Source of the DNA: Truepera radiovictrix DSM 17093
GTDB taxonomy: Bacteria > Deinococcota > Deinococci > Deinococcales > Trueperaceae
Length of the DNA stretch: 64,000 nt
Reading direction: 5' to 3'
Assembly: GCF_000092425.1 (NCBI RefSeq)
Contig: NC_014221.1
Coordinates: 2,237,001-2,301,000, forward strand
Shown: positions 38,887-47,197 of the stretch, one piece after another
Numbering within the stretch: position 1 is the stretch's first letter
Layout of the letters: each line of letters starts with the position of its first letter
Position numbers and translations under genes: made by a program
Notes under the pieces: model-generated
The model's input: only the letters and a program-made list of their open reading frames with translations
What the model was told of the DNA's origin: nothing
Databases searched by the model: none

Positions 38887-39881
38887 CACGCCTCCCCCAT
38901 GCCGCCACGCCCGAAGAGGTAGAAGTGCACGAACGTCAGGGTGCCGATCACCAAAAAGAGCAGCCACGAGATGGCGGCGGCCATGCCCATGTCGAGCCAC
39001 TCGAAGCCGGTGCGGTAGAGGTACATCGCCACGGTCATCCCCGCCTGCCCCGTACCGCCGGTACCGCCCGTCAGGATGAACGGCTGGTCGAAGAGCTGCA
39101 GGTTGCCGATGATGGTAAAGGTCACGGCAAAAAAGATCATCGGCCGCAACAGCGGCAGCGCGATGTGCCAAAAGGTCTGGAGGATGTTCGCACCGTCGAT
39201 CTGCGCGGCTTCGTAGTACTCGCGCGCGATGGTCGTCAAGCCGGCGACGTACAGCACCACGTTGAAGCCGAAAAACTGCCAGATCACCAAGATGGAGATC
39301 GCCGGTTTGATGTTGGGCGCGCGGCCGAGCCAGTTGACCGGCAGGTTCTCGGCCAGACCGCCGAAGAGCGGAGCGCTCCACGGGGCCGTCGCCAGGTATG
39401 CGAGCGCTTGATTGAGGATGCCAAACTGCGTGCCGAAGATCGTGCTAAAAACGAGCGCTACCGCGACCGACGAGGTGATGTAGGGCAAAAAGTAGATGGC
39501 GGTGAGCGGGTTGCGCAGCCTCCTCACCCCCATGGTGAGGGCGAAGGCCAGCGGGATGGCGATCAGGTGTTGCGGCAGACCGCTCACGACGGCGATCCAG
39601 AGGGTGTTCCAAAGCGACTGCCAGAACCAAGGGTCCTCGACCAAGAAGACGTAGTTTTCCAGCCCCACGAATTCCATCGAACCAAGCCCCTGTACGGGGT
39701 TCCAAGCCTGAAACGAGAGGTAGATGGAAAAGAGGATCGGGAAAAGCCCAAAGACGGCGAAGAGCAGAAAAAACGGGCTCACGAAAAAATAGGGGGCGTA
39801 GCGGCGCTGAAAGCGGTCGAGGCGGACGCGTAAGGGGAGCCGGGGGGAGGGCGCCCCGGCTCGTTGGGTGATTCCAGCCAT
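38886..39881 (-). CDS. Sugar ABC transporter permease, MalF type (CUT1)
   Basis: A 331-residue inner-membrane protein with at least six helices. The EAA loop reads YYEAAQIDGANILQTFWHIALPL. AAGGAG is at a good distance from the ATG. It is preceded by a stable hairpin in the gap after the binding protein gene. No ATPase gene is in the locus; CUT1 systems of this kind often use a shared MsiK/MalK-type ATPase encoded elsewhere. Confidence 0.95.
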   Translation of the reverse strand: MAGITQRAGAPSPRLPLRVRLDRFQRRYAPYFFVSPFFLLFAVFGLFPILFSIYLSFQAWNPVQGLGSMEFVGLENYVFLVEDPWFWQSLWNTLWIAVVSGLPQHLIAIPLAFALTMGVRRLRNPLTAIYFLPYITSSVAVALVFSTIFGTQFGILNQALAYLATAPWSAPLFGGLAENLPVNWLGRAPNIKPAISILVIWQFFGFNVVLYVAGLTTIAREYYEAAQIDGANILQTFWHIALPLLRPMIFFAVTFTIIGNLQLFDQPFILTGGTGGTGQAGMTVAMYLYRTGFEWLDMGMAAAISWLLFLVIGTLTFVHFYLFGRGGMGEA

Positions 39882-39892
39882 AAAACTCCTTA

Positions 39893-39913
39893 CTGCGGGG
39901 GCGACCCCCGCAG
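39893..39913 (-). promoter_or_regulatory. Intercistronic hairpin between the binding-protein and permease genes
   Basis: CTGCGGGGG pairs perfectly with CCCCCGCAG around 3 nt, in the 48-bp gap. There is no T-run, and the permease ribosome binding site follows at once. Such hairpins protect the 3' end of binding-protein mRNA and lower permease expression in maltose-type operons. Confidence 0.6.
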
Positions 39914-39929
39914 TCGCAGTCTCCGTCCT

Positions 39930-41162
39930 CTAGCGGCGCGCGCGGCGTTCGACGAGCCTCTGCGCCTCATCGAGCGCCCCCTGCACGTCGCGCCCCTCTT
40001 CGAGGATCTGCGTCAGCGCCGAACCGAAGATCTCGTCGGCGACCACGTCGCCGGGGTAGGTCGCAACCCCTTGGATGCGCTCGGCGATCTCGGCGAAGAG
40101 CACGCGCGCGGGCTGCCCCGCGAGGAAGTCGAGGGGTTCTTCAAACATCGGGTCGCCGTAGGTCTCGGGCATCGCCGGAAAGGCGTTGATGGTCCTAAAC
40201 GCCTCGAGCTGGATCTCGGGGTCGGTCGTCAAAAACTTGATCAGCTCCCAAGCGGCCTCCTGGTTCTGCGACTGGGTGGGGATACCGTAAAAGGACCCGC
40301 CCCAGCTCACCAGCACGCCGCCGGGCATCTCCGACGCGCCCCAGAGCCCAGCAGTGTCGGGGGCCATCCAGGTCTGCAGGTGCCCGCCCAACCAGGCGCC
40401 GGAGAGCTCGGTGGCGACCGTGCCGCGCCGGAAAGCCTCGTACCACTCGTTGCTCCAGGCGCCGATCTGGGCGTCTAGCCCCTCTTGGCGGATCTGCTGG
40501 GCGATGGTTGCCGCCTGGACGAAGCGCTCGCTGTTAAGGAGCGGGTTGCCCTCGGCGTCAAAGAAGATCCCCTCGCCTTCAGGGATGTCACTCCGGATGA
40601 TCGCGTTGGCGACCGAGGCGGCGTCGGCGATCAGGTAGACGTCCCCGAGCTCGCGCACCTGCCGACCGTACTCGAGGTAGGAGTCCCACGAGCTGATGAT
40701 CTCGTCAACGTTGGCACCTGCGGCCTCGAGGTGGTCGCGGCGGTAGTACATCACGCCGGGGGCGATGTCGGTCGGCATCGCGATCTGGCGCCCGTCGGGG
40801 GTGCGGGCCTGCTGCCAAGCGTAGCTCACGAAAAGGTTTTCATACTGGTCAGCGCTAAAGGGCTCCTCGCTGAGGTCGACCAACCCCCCTTCAGCGACGA
40901 AGCGGGCGATGTAGCCGATCTCGACGGCGACCACGTCGGCGGCGCCGGAGCCCGTAGCGAGCGCCGTGACGAGCGCGTTGTGATGGTCGTTAAAGCCGAG
41001 CGTACGGATCTCGACCTCGATGTCGGGGTGCTCCTCTTGAAAGCGCGGGAGCACCCGCTCGACGTGTTCGTTGAGCGGCTCGAAGAGGCCGATGGAGATC
41101 TGCGTCTGGGCGGCGGCGAGGCCCAGGGTGGAGGTAAGAGCGAGCGCGACAAGTTTTTTCAT
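39930..41162 (-). CDS. Sugar ABC transporter substrate-binding protein
   Basis: A 410-residue exported binding protein of the MalE-like class (SBP_bac_1). Signal peptide MKKLVALALTSTLGLAAAQ is followed by a two-lobe protein with FQEEHPDIEVEIRTLG, DVVAVEIGYIARF and WELIKFLTTDPEIQ. No lipobox is seen, so it is periplasmic or held by another means. Context suggests xylo-oligosaccharides or mixed beta-glucan fragments. A 139-bp gap separates it from the xylanase gene upstream and may hold a secondary promoter, though none is convincing. Confidence 0.93.
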   Translation of the reverse strand: MKKLVALALTSTLGLAAAQTQISIGLFEPLNEHVERVLPRFQEEHPDIEVEIRTLGFNDHHNALVTALATGSGAADVVAVEIGYIARFVAEGGLVDLSEEPFSADQYENLFVSYAWQQARTPDGRQIAMPTDIAPGVMYYRRDHLEAAGANVDEIISSWDSYLEYGRQVRELGDVYLIADAASVANAIIRSDIPEGEGIFFDAEGNPLLNSERFVQAATIAQQIRQEGLDAQIGAWSNEWYEAFRRGTVATELSGAWLGGHLQTWMAPDTAGLWGASEMPGGVLVSWGGSFYGIPTQSQNQEAAWELIKFLTTDPEIQLEAFRTINAFPAMPETYGDPMFEEPLDFLAGQPARVLFAEIAERIQGVATYPGDVVADEIFGSALTQILEEGRDVQGALDEAQRLVERRARR

Positions 41163-41301
41163 GGTCTACCTTTCAACAGTCGGGTGGCTTTAGATCCTCT
41201 ACCGGGGGTTGGGGCTACTCGCTGGCGGTCACATGGGGGCTCCTTCTCCTCTCTAAACCCTGAGGCGGCGTGGGCGTAGGGGGCGTCTCGCGGGCAAAGC
41301 G

Positions 41302-43425
41302 TTACTCACCGCTCACTAGCGCGAAGCGGTCAAAGTTGCCGAGACCCTCGCTGCCCGTGAAGAGGACGTAGAGGTCCTGCGGACCTGCCTCGGCGGAGAA
41401 CTCGGTGCTTAAGGTAGCGAAGGTGTTCCAACCACCGGTGCTTTCGGGCTCGAAGCTTGCGGCGAGCGGACCGTCCAGCGCGCCCACCCGGACCTCGACG
41501 AGGCCGCCGACGGCGTCGCGCGCGTAGGTCGCCTCGAAGCGGGTGTACGAGCTCCGCACCTCGACACCTCGAAAGAGCAGCCAGTCGCCGTCGTCGGCGT
41601 TGCCGACAAAGCTGCCGTAGACCTCGGTGCCCGACTGCTCATCGAAGCTCTCGGCCTCGAGCTCCAAGCGCGCCTCGGTGCCGACGCGACCGCTGCGGCC
41701 AAACTCGAAGTAGTCGAAGTTGCCAAACGCGTCGACGTCATGAAAGGTGAAGAAGAGGTCGTAAGCACCCTCGAGCGGGGGCAGCGGGACCTCGAGCGTG
41801 GTGAAGGTGCCCCAGCTCCCCGTGCTCGGAATCTCGACGCTGATGGTCGCGGCCGCCTCGAGGCTGCCGAGTCTGAGCGCGAGGGTGCCGGCCGCCTCAG
41901 AACCTTTGGCGTAGCGTATCCGGAGCACGTTGTAGTCGCTACGAAGCTGTGCGTTCCGGTAGAGCACCCAGTCGCCCGCGTCGATGTAGGCGATGATGTC
42001 GCCCGCCGAGACGATCCCCTGCGCGTCGTCGTAGTCCTCCGCTTCGATGCGCAACCGCACCTCATCACCTACGCGGGGTTGCGGTACATACTCGGGCACA
42101 GGGCAGTCACGGTTGCCCGCTAGATAGCAGCGCAGCCACACCAAAGCGGGGCGTTCGCTCCCGTCGGCGCGCAGGAGATAGGCGTCGGTGCGCCAAATTT
42201 GGTTCTCCTTGTAACCCCAAAAGGTGACGCCGGCGACCGCCTCGTGCTCCCAGAAGACTGGGAACAGCTCCGCTAGGCGGTTGGCTTGCTGCGCGTCGTT
42301 GGCAAAGTTAACGTCGAGCTCGGTGATGTAGATGGGCAGCCCCGTCGCGGCGAGCAGGTCGAGGTTCTCGCGAAGGGTTTGCAGGTCGGTGCGCTCGAGA
42401 AAGTGTCCCTGCTCCCCGATGCCGTCGATTAAACCGCGCTCCTGTAACAGCGCAACGATCTCCAGGTACTGCTCGGTACTTTCCCGCCTAAAAAGGATAT
42501 TGTAGTCGTTGAGGTGCAGCTCAGCTTCTGGAAAGTACGCGCGCGCCAGCTCAAAGGCGCGAATCACCCAGTCCCAACCCGTTGCACCGTCGCCACCGAG
42601 GGCCTCTTTATAGCTAGGGGTTTCATGAAGGGGTTCGTTGACGACATCGATAAAGTCGATATCTGGGTAGCGCTCAGCAAGTTGGCGCATCCAGCTCTCA
42701 AGCGCCTCAAGCTGCTCTGCTTGCGAAAGCCCAGCGAGCCACGCCGGCTGCTGACTGCCCCACACCAGCGTGTGTAGGCGGAAGGGAAAGGCTTGCTCCT
42801 TGGCGTAGGCGTAGGCGCGGTCGAGATCGGTCCACTTCATCACGCCGCGCTCGGCTTCGACGCTACCCCACTTACCCGCATTTTCTGGGGTTACCTGGTT
42901 CCAGTAGGTTGCAAAAGTAGGATCATCTTGCGTGTCGTTGGGCCAGATGTTGCCGACAAAGCGCTCGCGCGGCGTGCAGGTGCGGCCGTTGATACTTAGC
43001 AGCTCGGCCCGCACGCCCTCGGCGCTGCCACGGCCCGCGAAACCAAGGCGGTGCGTTCTCCCCTGCCGCAGCGGGGCGCGGCTAAGCTGGCGGGGCGCGC
43101 TCACGAGGTAGCCACCATCTGCCTCCCGCTGGAAAACGCCCCCTTGGGTGCTGATGAGGTCCGCTTCCTCGGCAAAGCTGAGCCGTAGGACAAAGGCCGT
43201 CGCGGGCTCGCCCGAGCGGTTGGTGAGCTGTAGCTGCCCCTGGAAGCGGCCTGCTGGGTTCGCCCTGACATCTAGCGACAGGGTGTAGCCGCAGCGTTCC
43301 TCGGTTTTAGGGGGGGTGGGCGCAGCTGCCTGTTCGAGCGAAGGGGATTGGGTGGCGCAGGCAGCGGCCACCAACATGACCAAAGCGAGATAACCGAGAC
43401 GGGGGTTTGGCAACTTCACAAGCAC
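41302..43425 (-). CDS. Multidomain xylanase lipoprotein: CBM2-like, GH10 and two CBM6-like modules
   Basis: A 707-residue surface enzyme. A lipoprotein signal ends at LVAAAC. A CBM2-like beta-sandwich follows (about residues 43-150, starting CGYTLSLDVRANPAGRFQG, with a second Cys near its end). The GH10 barrel spans about 155-445, with acid/base in VDVVNEPLH and nucleophile in IYITELDVN. Two CBM6-like modules complete it (IEAEDYDDAQGI near 464, LEAESFDEQSGTEV near 593). The order suits an enzyme that stays on the cell surface and holds xylan. It is the first structural gene, 41 bp after the LacI regulator. Confidence 0.92.
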   Translation of the reverse strand: MLVKLPNPRLGYLALVMLVAAACATQSPSLEQAAAPTPPKTEERCGYTLSLDVRANPAGRFQGQLQLTNRSGEPATAFVLRLSFAEEADLISTQGGVFQREADGGYLVSAPRQLSRAPLRQGRTHRLGFAGRGSAEGVRAELLSINGRTCTPRERFVGNIWPNDTQDDPTFATYWNQVTPENAGKWGSVEAERGVMKWTDLDRAYAYAKEQAFPFRLHTLVWGSQQPAWLAGLSQAEQLEALESWMRQLAERYPDIDFIDVVNEPLHETPSYKEALGGDGATGWDWVIRAFELARAYFPEAELHLNDYNILFRRESTEQYLEIVALLQERGLIDGIGEQGHFLERTDLQTLRENLDLLAATGLPIYITELDVNFANDAQQANRLAELFPVFWEHEAVAGVTFWGYKENQIWRTDAYLLRADGSERPALVWLRCYLAGNRDCPVPEYVPQPRVGDEVRLRIEAEDYDDAQGIVSAGDIIAYIDAGDWVLYRNAQLRSDYNVLRIRYAKGSEAAGTLALRLGSLEAAATISVEIPSTGSWGTFTTLEVPLPPLEGAYDLFFTFHDVDAFGNFDYFEFGRSGRVGTEARLELEAESFDEQSGTEVYGSFVGNADDGDWLLFRGVEVRSSYTRFEATYARDAVGGLVEVRVGALDGPLAASFEPESTGGWNTFATLSTEFSAEAGPQDLYVLFTGSEGLGNFDRFALVSGE

Positions 43426-43466
43426 TGTTCCTCCTCATGTTGAGCGCTGGTGATGGCCTCAGCCTT

Positions 43467-44474
43467 CTAGGGGTCGGCTGTGCTGATCACGGAGTCTCTG
43501 GCGACCAGCACGGGATCAAACCTGGTGGTCACCTCCTTCGGCTTCTCAGCGCCGAGCGCAGCGAGTGCGAGTCGCGCCGCCGCCCTGCCCATCTCGGCCA
43601 GCGGTTGGCGGATCGTCGTGAGAGCGGGAAAGAGATAGCGAGCGAAGAGCACATCGTCGTAGCCGATCAGCGAAACGTCCTCGGGCACCCGTAACCCGTG
43701 GGCGCGGAAGGTGTGGAGGGCGCCAGCGGCCATCTGGTCGTTGCTGGCAACGATCGCGGTAAAGGGGCGGCCGCGTGCAAGCAGCTCCTCAGCCCCGCGC
43801 TGCCCCCCCTCTTCGGTAAAGTTGCCCGCGATGACCAAGCGCTCGTCGAAAGGGAGGCCAGCGTCGTCAAGGGCGCGCTTATACCCCTCTAAGCGGTCAC
43901 GCGCGTCTTTGATCGCCAGCCACCCGGCGAGGTGCGCGATCTGGCGGTGGCCGTGCTCGATAAGGTGCTTTGTCGCCAAGTAGCCCCCCGCGACGTTATC
44001 GAGGTAGACGCAGCGCCCAGCAAGTTCGGGAATAAGGCGGCCCACCACGATCACGGGGGTGTCGCCCTGCGCCCAGCGCACGAGGTCGTCGTCGGGCAGC
44101 GCTTCAAGCTGCAAGATAAGGGCGTCGGCGCGGCGCTGCTTGAGGGACTCGACGGCCCGCCTTTCGAGGCTCGCCTGAGCGTGCCCGCTTGAAACCAGCA
44201 GGTGCAACCCTTTTGCCTCGGCGACCTCTTCGATACCCCGCACGATGCCGCTATAGAACGGGCTGGAGATCTCGTTGATGACCACGCCGATCCCCCCCGA
44301 ACGGTTGGTCACCAGACCGCGCGCAAAGGCGTTGGGTTTGTAGTTGAGCGCCTCGACCGCCTCGAGCACCCGCAGGCGGGTTTCTTCGGCCACGGGTACG
44401 GTGTTGTTGAGCACCCGCGAAACCGTCGCCATTGAGACCTTGGCGCGGCGCGACACCTCTTTGATGGTCGTCAC
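43467..44474 (-). CDS. LacI-family transcriptional regulator of the xylan locus
   Basis: A 335-residue repressor. The N-terminal helix-turn-helix reads TTIKEVSRRAKVSMATVSRVLNN, then the hinge helix (YKPNAFARGL) and a periplasmic-binding-protein-like ligand domain (VVINEISSPFYSGIVRGIEE, IVASNDQMAAGAL). It is the first gene of the minus-strand operon. A classic LacI-type operator sits on its own promoter, so it probably represses itself and the downstream operon until a xylan breakdown sugar binds. The inducer is not known. GTG start with AGGAGC. Confidence 0.93.
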   Translation of the reverse strand: MTTIKEVSRRAKVSMATVSRVLNNTVPVAEETRLRVLEAVEALNYKPNAFARGLVTNRSGGIGVVINEISSPFYSGIVRGIEEVAEAKGLHLLVSSGHAQASLERRAVESLKQRRADALILQLEALPDDDLVRWAQGDTPVIVVGRLIPELAGRCVYLDNVAGGYLATKHLIEHGHRQIAHLAGWLAIKDARDRLEGYKRALDDAGLPFDERLVIAGNFTEEGGQRGAEELLARGRPFTAIVASNDQMAAGALHTFRAHGLRVPEDVSLIGYDDVLFARYLFPALTTIRQPLAEMGRAAARLALAALGAEKPKEVTTRFDPVLVARDSVISTADP

Positions 44475-44485
44475 TCGCTGCTCCT

Positions 44486-44533
44486 ATGAAAACGCTTTCA
44501 TGGAATTGTAGTAGAAATTTTTGGCCCCGTCAA
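44486..44533 (-). promoter_or_regulatory. Promoter and LacI-type operator of the xylan operon
   Basis: On the minus strand TTGACG (44528-44533), 17-nt spacer, TACAAT (44505-44510), then the near-palindrome ATGAAAGCGTTTTCAT (44486-44501) over the transcription start. The TGAAA-4-TTTCA form with central CG is the LacI-family consensus. No second copy of this operator was found in the gaps further down the locus. Confidence 0.88.
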
Positions 44534-44908
44534 GCCGGTCGCGCGACCTCTAGGGGAGCGCAGGGACCGTTAAGCGTGACTTTGTAGGGTATGGGGGGCG
44601 CCAGCGTCGAAACAGCTCGTCGCCAATAGGGGCGCGGCTGAGGCGGCGCTGGGGTAAGTGGCAGGTAGCCAGTTCGGCGCACAACCGTCACCGCAAGCCG
44701 GGTTCGGCCAACGTCGGCGATGCTGAGCGCGAAACGCACGCTTAGAGCGACGCAGACCGCTATGTGGGGGTGCTGGATGCGTCGGGGTAGTACCCGGGGT
44801 CATCACCGATGGGACGCGCCCGAGACGGATGGGAAGCGCACCACAAGGGGTGGCCCCTCACCGAGACCGCCCCGGTACGGCCACACGCAACCACCGGTCA
44901 AAGCCAAA
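44534..44908. other. Intergenic stretch without a convincing gene
   Basis: About 375 bases between the xylan-operon promoter and the ppa terminator. A minus-strand open frame (44530-44739, GTG start, 69 residues, beginning with the residues MRFALSIADVG) has neither a ribosome binding site nor a recognised family, and it would overlap the promoter. It may be a gene remnant. Confidence 0.35.
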
Positions 44909-44931
44909 GGCGCCCCCCGTCGTGAGGCGCC
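44909..44931 (-). terminator. Terminator of ppa
   Basis: On the minus strand GGCGCCTC and GGGGCGCC pair (8 bp, one wobble), followed by TTTGGCTTTG, just after the ppa stop. Confidence 0.7.
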
Positions 44932-44946
44932 CCTAGTGCTTGAGAC

Positions 44947-45477
44947 CTACTTGCTGCCTTTAACGTCCTTGTGGCGCTCCACGCACTCGAGCACGAGTTT
45001 GTGGGCTTCGTCGACGTCGTGCCAGTCCTCGATGATCGTCTCTTTGTGCTCGAGCTGCTTATAGATCTCGAAAAAGTTCTCGATCTCCCGGAGGTAGTGC
45101 GGCCCGACGTCTTTAAGGGAGTTGTACGAGTTGAAGCGGGGGTCAAAGACCGGTACCGCCAAGATCTTCTGATCGCGCCCCTTGTCGTCGGTCATCTCGA
45201 GAAACCCAAGCGGGCGCACGTCGAGCACCGCCCCCGGAAAGCTCGGGCGGCCGATCATCACGGTGATATCTAGGGGGTCGCCGTCCTCGGCGAGCGTGCT
45301 CGGGATAAAGCCGTAGTCGCCAGGGTAGTGCACCGCGCTGTAGAGCACGCGGTCGAGGCGGATAATGTCGTACTCGGGGTCGTACTCGAACTTGTTCGAG
45401 GAGTCCTTGGGCACCTCGATCACGGCGGTTAGCACTTCCGGCACGTGGCGGCCAGGTGGCAGTTGGTAGAGTTTCAT
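44947..45477 (-). CDS. ppa: Inorganic pyrophosphatase, family I
   Basis: Hydrolyses pyrophosphate and so drives biosynthesis. The 176 residues carry the family I core: EVPKDSSNKFEYD, the signature DGDPLDITVM with its metal-binding Asp residues, and KDVGPHYLREIENFF near the end. The ATG at 45477 is chosen because TTTTAGGAG stands in front of it; 16 more codons are open upstream but carry no family residues. Confidence 0.95.
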   Translation of the reverse strand: MKLYQLPPGRHVPEVLTAVIEVPKDSSNKFEYDPEYDIIRLDRVLYSAVHYPGDYGFIPSTLAEDGDPLDITVMIGRPSFPGAVLDVRPLGFLEMTDDKGRDQKILAVPVFDPRFNSYNSLKDVGPHYLREIENFFEIYKQLEHKETIIEDWHDVDEAHKLVLECVERHKDVKGSK

Positions 45478-45588
45478 GCAGCTCCTAAAAAGAGGGTTTG
45501 GCGCGTCCGCGCGTCCGCCGACCACTATACCAACTCGCTTAGCGCGCGGCCCGACCGGTCATCGCAGGGTCACCGGAAACGGCTGGAG

Positions 45589-46170
45589 CTACGGCGACGT
45601 CGCGAGCTCCAAAAAGCGCGCGTGCACGCGGTCGTCGCCGGAGAGCTCGGGGTGAAACACGCTCGCCAACACCCGCCCCTGCGCCGCCATCACGGGGTCG
45701 CCCGCGTACTCGGCGAGCACCTCCACCCCCTCCCCGACCCCGGTGATCCGCGGGGCGCGGATAAACACCGCCGGAAAGGGCCGCGCCATCCCCGCGATCG
45801 GCACCTCCGCCTCGAACGAGGCCACCTGCCGCCCGTAGGCGTTGCGGGCGACTTTCACATCGAGGAGCCCCAGACGCAGCTGCTCGGGGCGTCCCTCGAT
45901 CTCCCTAGCGACCACGATCGCCCCCGCGCAGGTGCCCCAGATGGCCCCGCCGCGCGCGTGAAAGTCCACGATCGCCTCGTCGAGACCGTACGTGCGCATA
46001 AGCTTCGCCATCGTCGTCGATTCGCCGCCGGGGATGACGAGGCCGCAGAGCCCCGTTAAGTGCTCGGGCAAGCGCACCTCGCGCACCGCAGCGCCCAAAC
46101 GCTCGAAAGCGCGCCTGTGCTCCCGAAACGCCCCTTGCAGGGCCAACACGCCGACCGTCACGCCCTTCAT
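45589..46170 (-). CDS. pdxT: Pyridoxal 5'-phosphate synthase glutaminase subunit
   Basis: Makes ammonia from glutamine for PdxS. A 193-residue class I amidotransferase: IPGGESTTM, the nucleophile elbow GTCAGAIVV (Cys), and the His-Glu pair in VFHPELSGD. It starts KGVTVGVLALQGAFREH as in Bacillus. The ATG is 7 bp after the stop of the P1-family peptidase gene, with which it is probably co-transcribed. pdxS is not in this window. Confidence 0.95.
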   Translation of the reverse strand: MKGVTVGVLALQGAFREHRRAFERLGAAVREVRLPEHLTGLCGLVIPGGESTTMAKLMRTYGLDEAIVDFHARGGAIWGTCAGAIVVAREIEGRPEQLRLGLLDVKVARNAYGRQVASFEAEVPIAGMARPFPAVFIRAPRITGVGEGVEVLAEYAGDPVMAAQGRVLASVFHPELSGDDRVHARFLELATSP

Positions 46171-46177
46171 ACGCTCA

Positions 46178-47119
46178 TCATGACACGCGCGCCGCGGCTG
46201 CCCCGCGCACGATCGCCTCCGCTACGACCTCCTGCGCAGCGACCGCGAGCAGCGTCAGCGGCACTTTGGGGCCGCGCCCCGTCGACAGCGCGAAGGTCGT
46301 ATCCCCGTCCGACGGGGTGTGCGAGGGGCGGGTCACGCGGGCGATACCGACGTGGGCGCTCTGCGCGAGCACGTACGCTTCGGTCTTCGAGAGCGGCGCG
46401 TCGGTCGCGACCACGACGAGCGTGGTGTTGGTTCCCGCAAGGGCGTCCGTAAAGGTCTCGAGCCTCCTCTCGGGGGGCGGCCGGCGCCCGTCCGCGAGGC
46501 GCGCCCCCGCGACCACCGCGCCCGTCGAGGGGTCGACGAGGTCGCCGACCGGGTTGGCGACGCTGAGCGCAGCGACGACCGCCCCCTGGACGGTGCGAGC
46601 GGCGCTCCCGAGACCGCTCGGCTCGGCGCGCTCAAAGCCCAGGTACTTGCCGCAGCTCGCGCCTGTGCCCGCGCCCACACGACCCTGCGCGATCGGCGCG
46701 GCGCTCGCTGCCTCGAGGGCTGACCGCCCCGCCTCCGCGTCGGGGCGCGGCAGCGGGCGCCCGACGCCGAGGTCGTAGATCACCGCTGCGGGGACGATGG
46801 GAACCACGCCAAAAGGCGTCGGAAAACCCACACCGCGCGCCTCGAGCGCCTCGACGACCCCCGTCGCCGCCGCGAGACCGAACGCGCTGCCACCGGAGAG
46901 CACCACCGCGTGCACGCGCTGGACGCTCTTTTCAGGTGCCAAGAGGGCGGTCTCACGCGTTCCCGGCGCCCCGCCGCGCACCTCCCCCGAGGCGACGCAC
47001 CCCTCGTCCGGGCACACCACGACGGTACAACCCGTCTGCGCTTCGGGATCGCTCCAGTGGCCGACGCGCAACCCTGCGACGTCGCACAGGGTGCCCACAG
47101 GTGCGCTCTCTCGGGCCAC
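46178..47119 (-). CDS. P1-family (S58) peptidase, DmpA/NylC-like
   Basis: A 313-residue self-cleaving Ntn-type hydrolase. Members include L-aminopeptidase/D-esterase DmpA and the nylon oligomer hydrolase NylC. The conserved opening is VAGLRVGHWSDPEAQTGCTVV, then VLSGGSAFGLAAATGV and GVGAGTGASCGK. The expected nucleophile lies in GTNTTLVVVATD; cleavage before this residue makes two chains. The natural substrate is not known. GTG start with AAAGGAGG. Confidence 0.88.
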   Translation of the reverse strand: MARESAPVGTLCDVAGLRVGHWSDPEAQTGCTVVVCPDEGCVASGEVRGGAPGTRETALLAPEKSVQRVHAVVLSGGSAFGLAAATGVVEALEARGVGFPTPFGVVPIVPAAVIYDLGVGRPLPRPDAEAGRSALEAASAAPIAQGRVGAGTGASCGKYLGFERAEPSGLGSAARTVQGAVVAALSVANPVGDLVDPSTGAVVAGARLADGRRPPPERRLETFTDALAGTNTTLVVVATDAPLSKTEAYVLAQSAHVGIARVTRPSHTPSDGDTTFALSTGRGPKVPLTLLAVAAQEVVAEAIVRGAAAARVS

Positions 47120-47149
47120 GCTCCTCCTTTCAGCTACCCAAGGCTGACC

Positions 47150-47186
47150 TACCTAGGCCGCGCACAAACGCTGCGCGGCCTAGGTA
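47150..47186. terminator. 14-bp hairpin between pbp and the P1 peptidase gene
   Basis: TACCTAGGCCGCGC (47150-47163) pairs perfectly with 47173-47186. It is 12 bp after the stop of the penicillin-binding protein gene. There is no clear T-run. Confidence 0.6.
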
Positions 47187-47197
47187 ACAGCGGTCGG

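Noticed and set aside
44720-45064. 114-residue plus-strand ORF overlapping the end of ppa
   Set aside because: Arg/Pro-rich, runs antisense through the ppa terminator and C-terminus.
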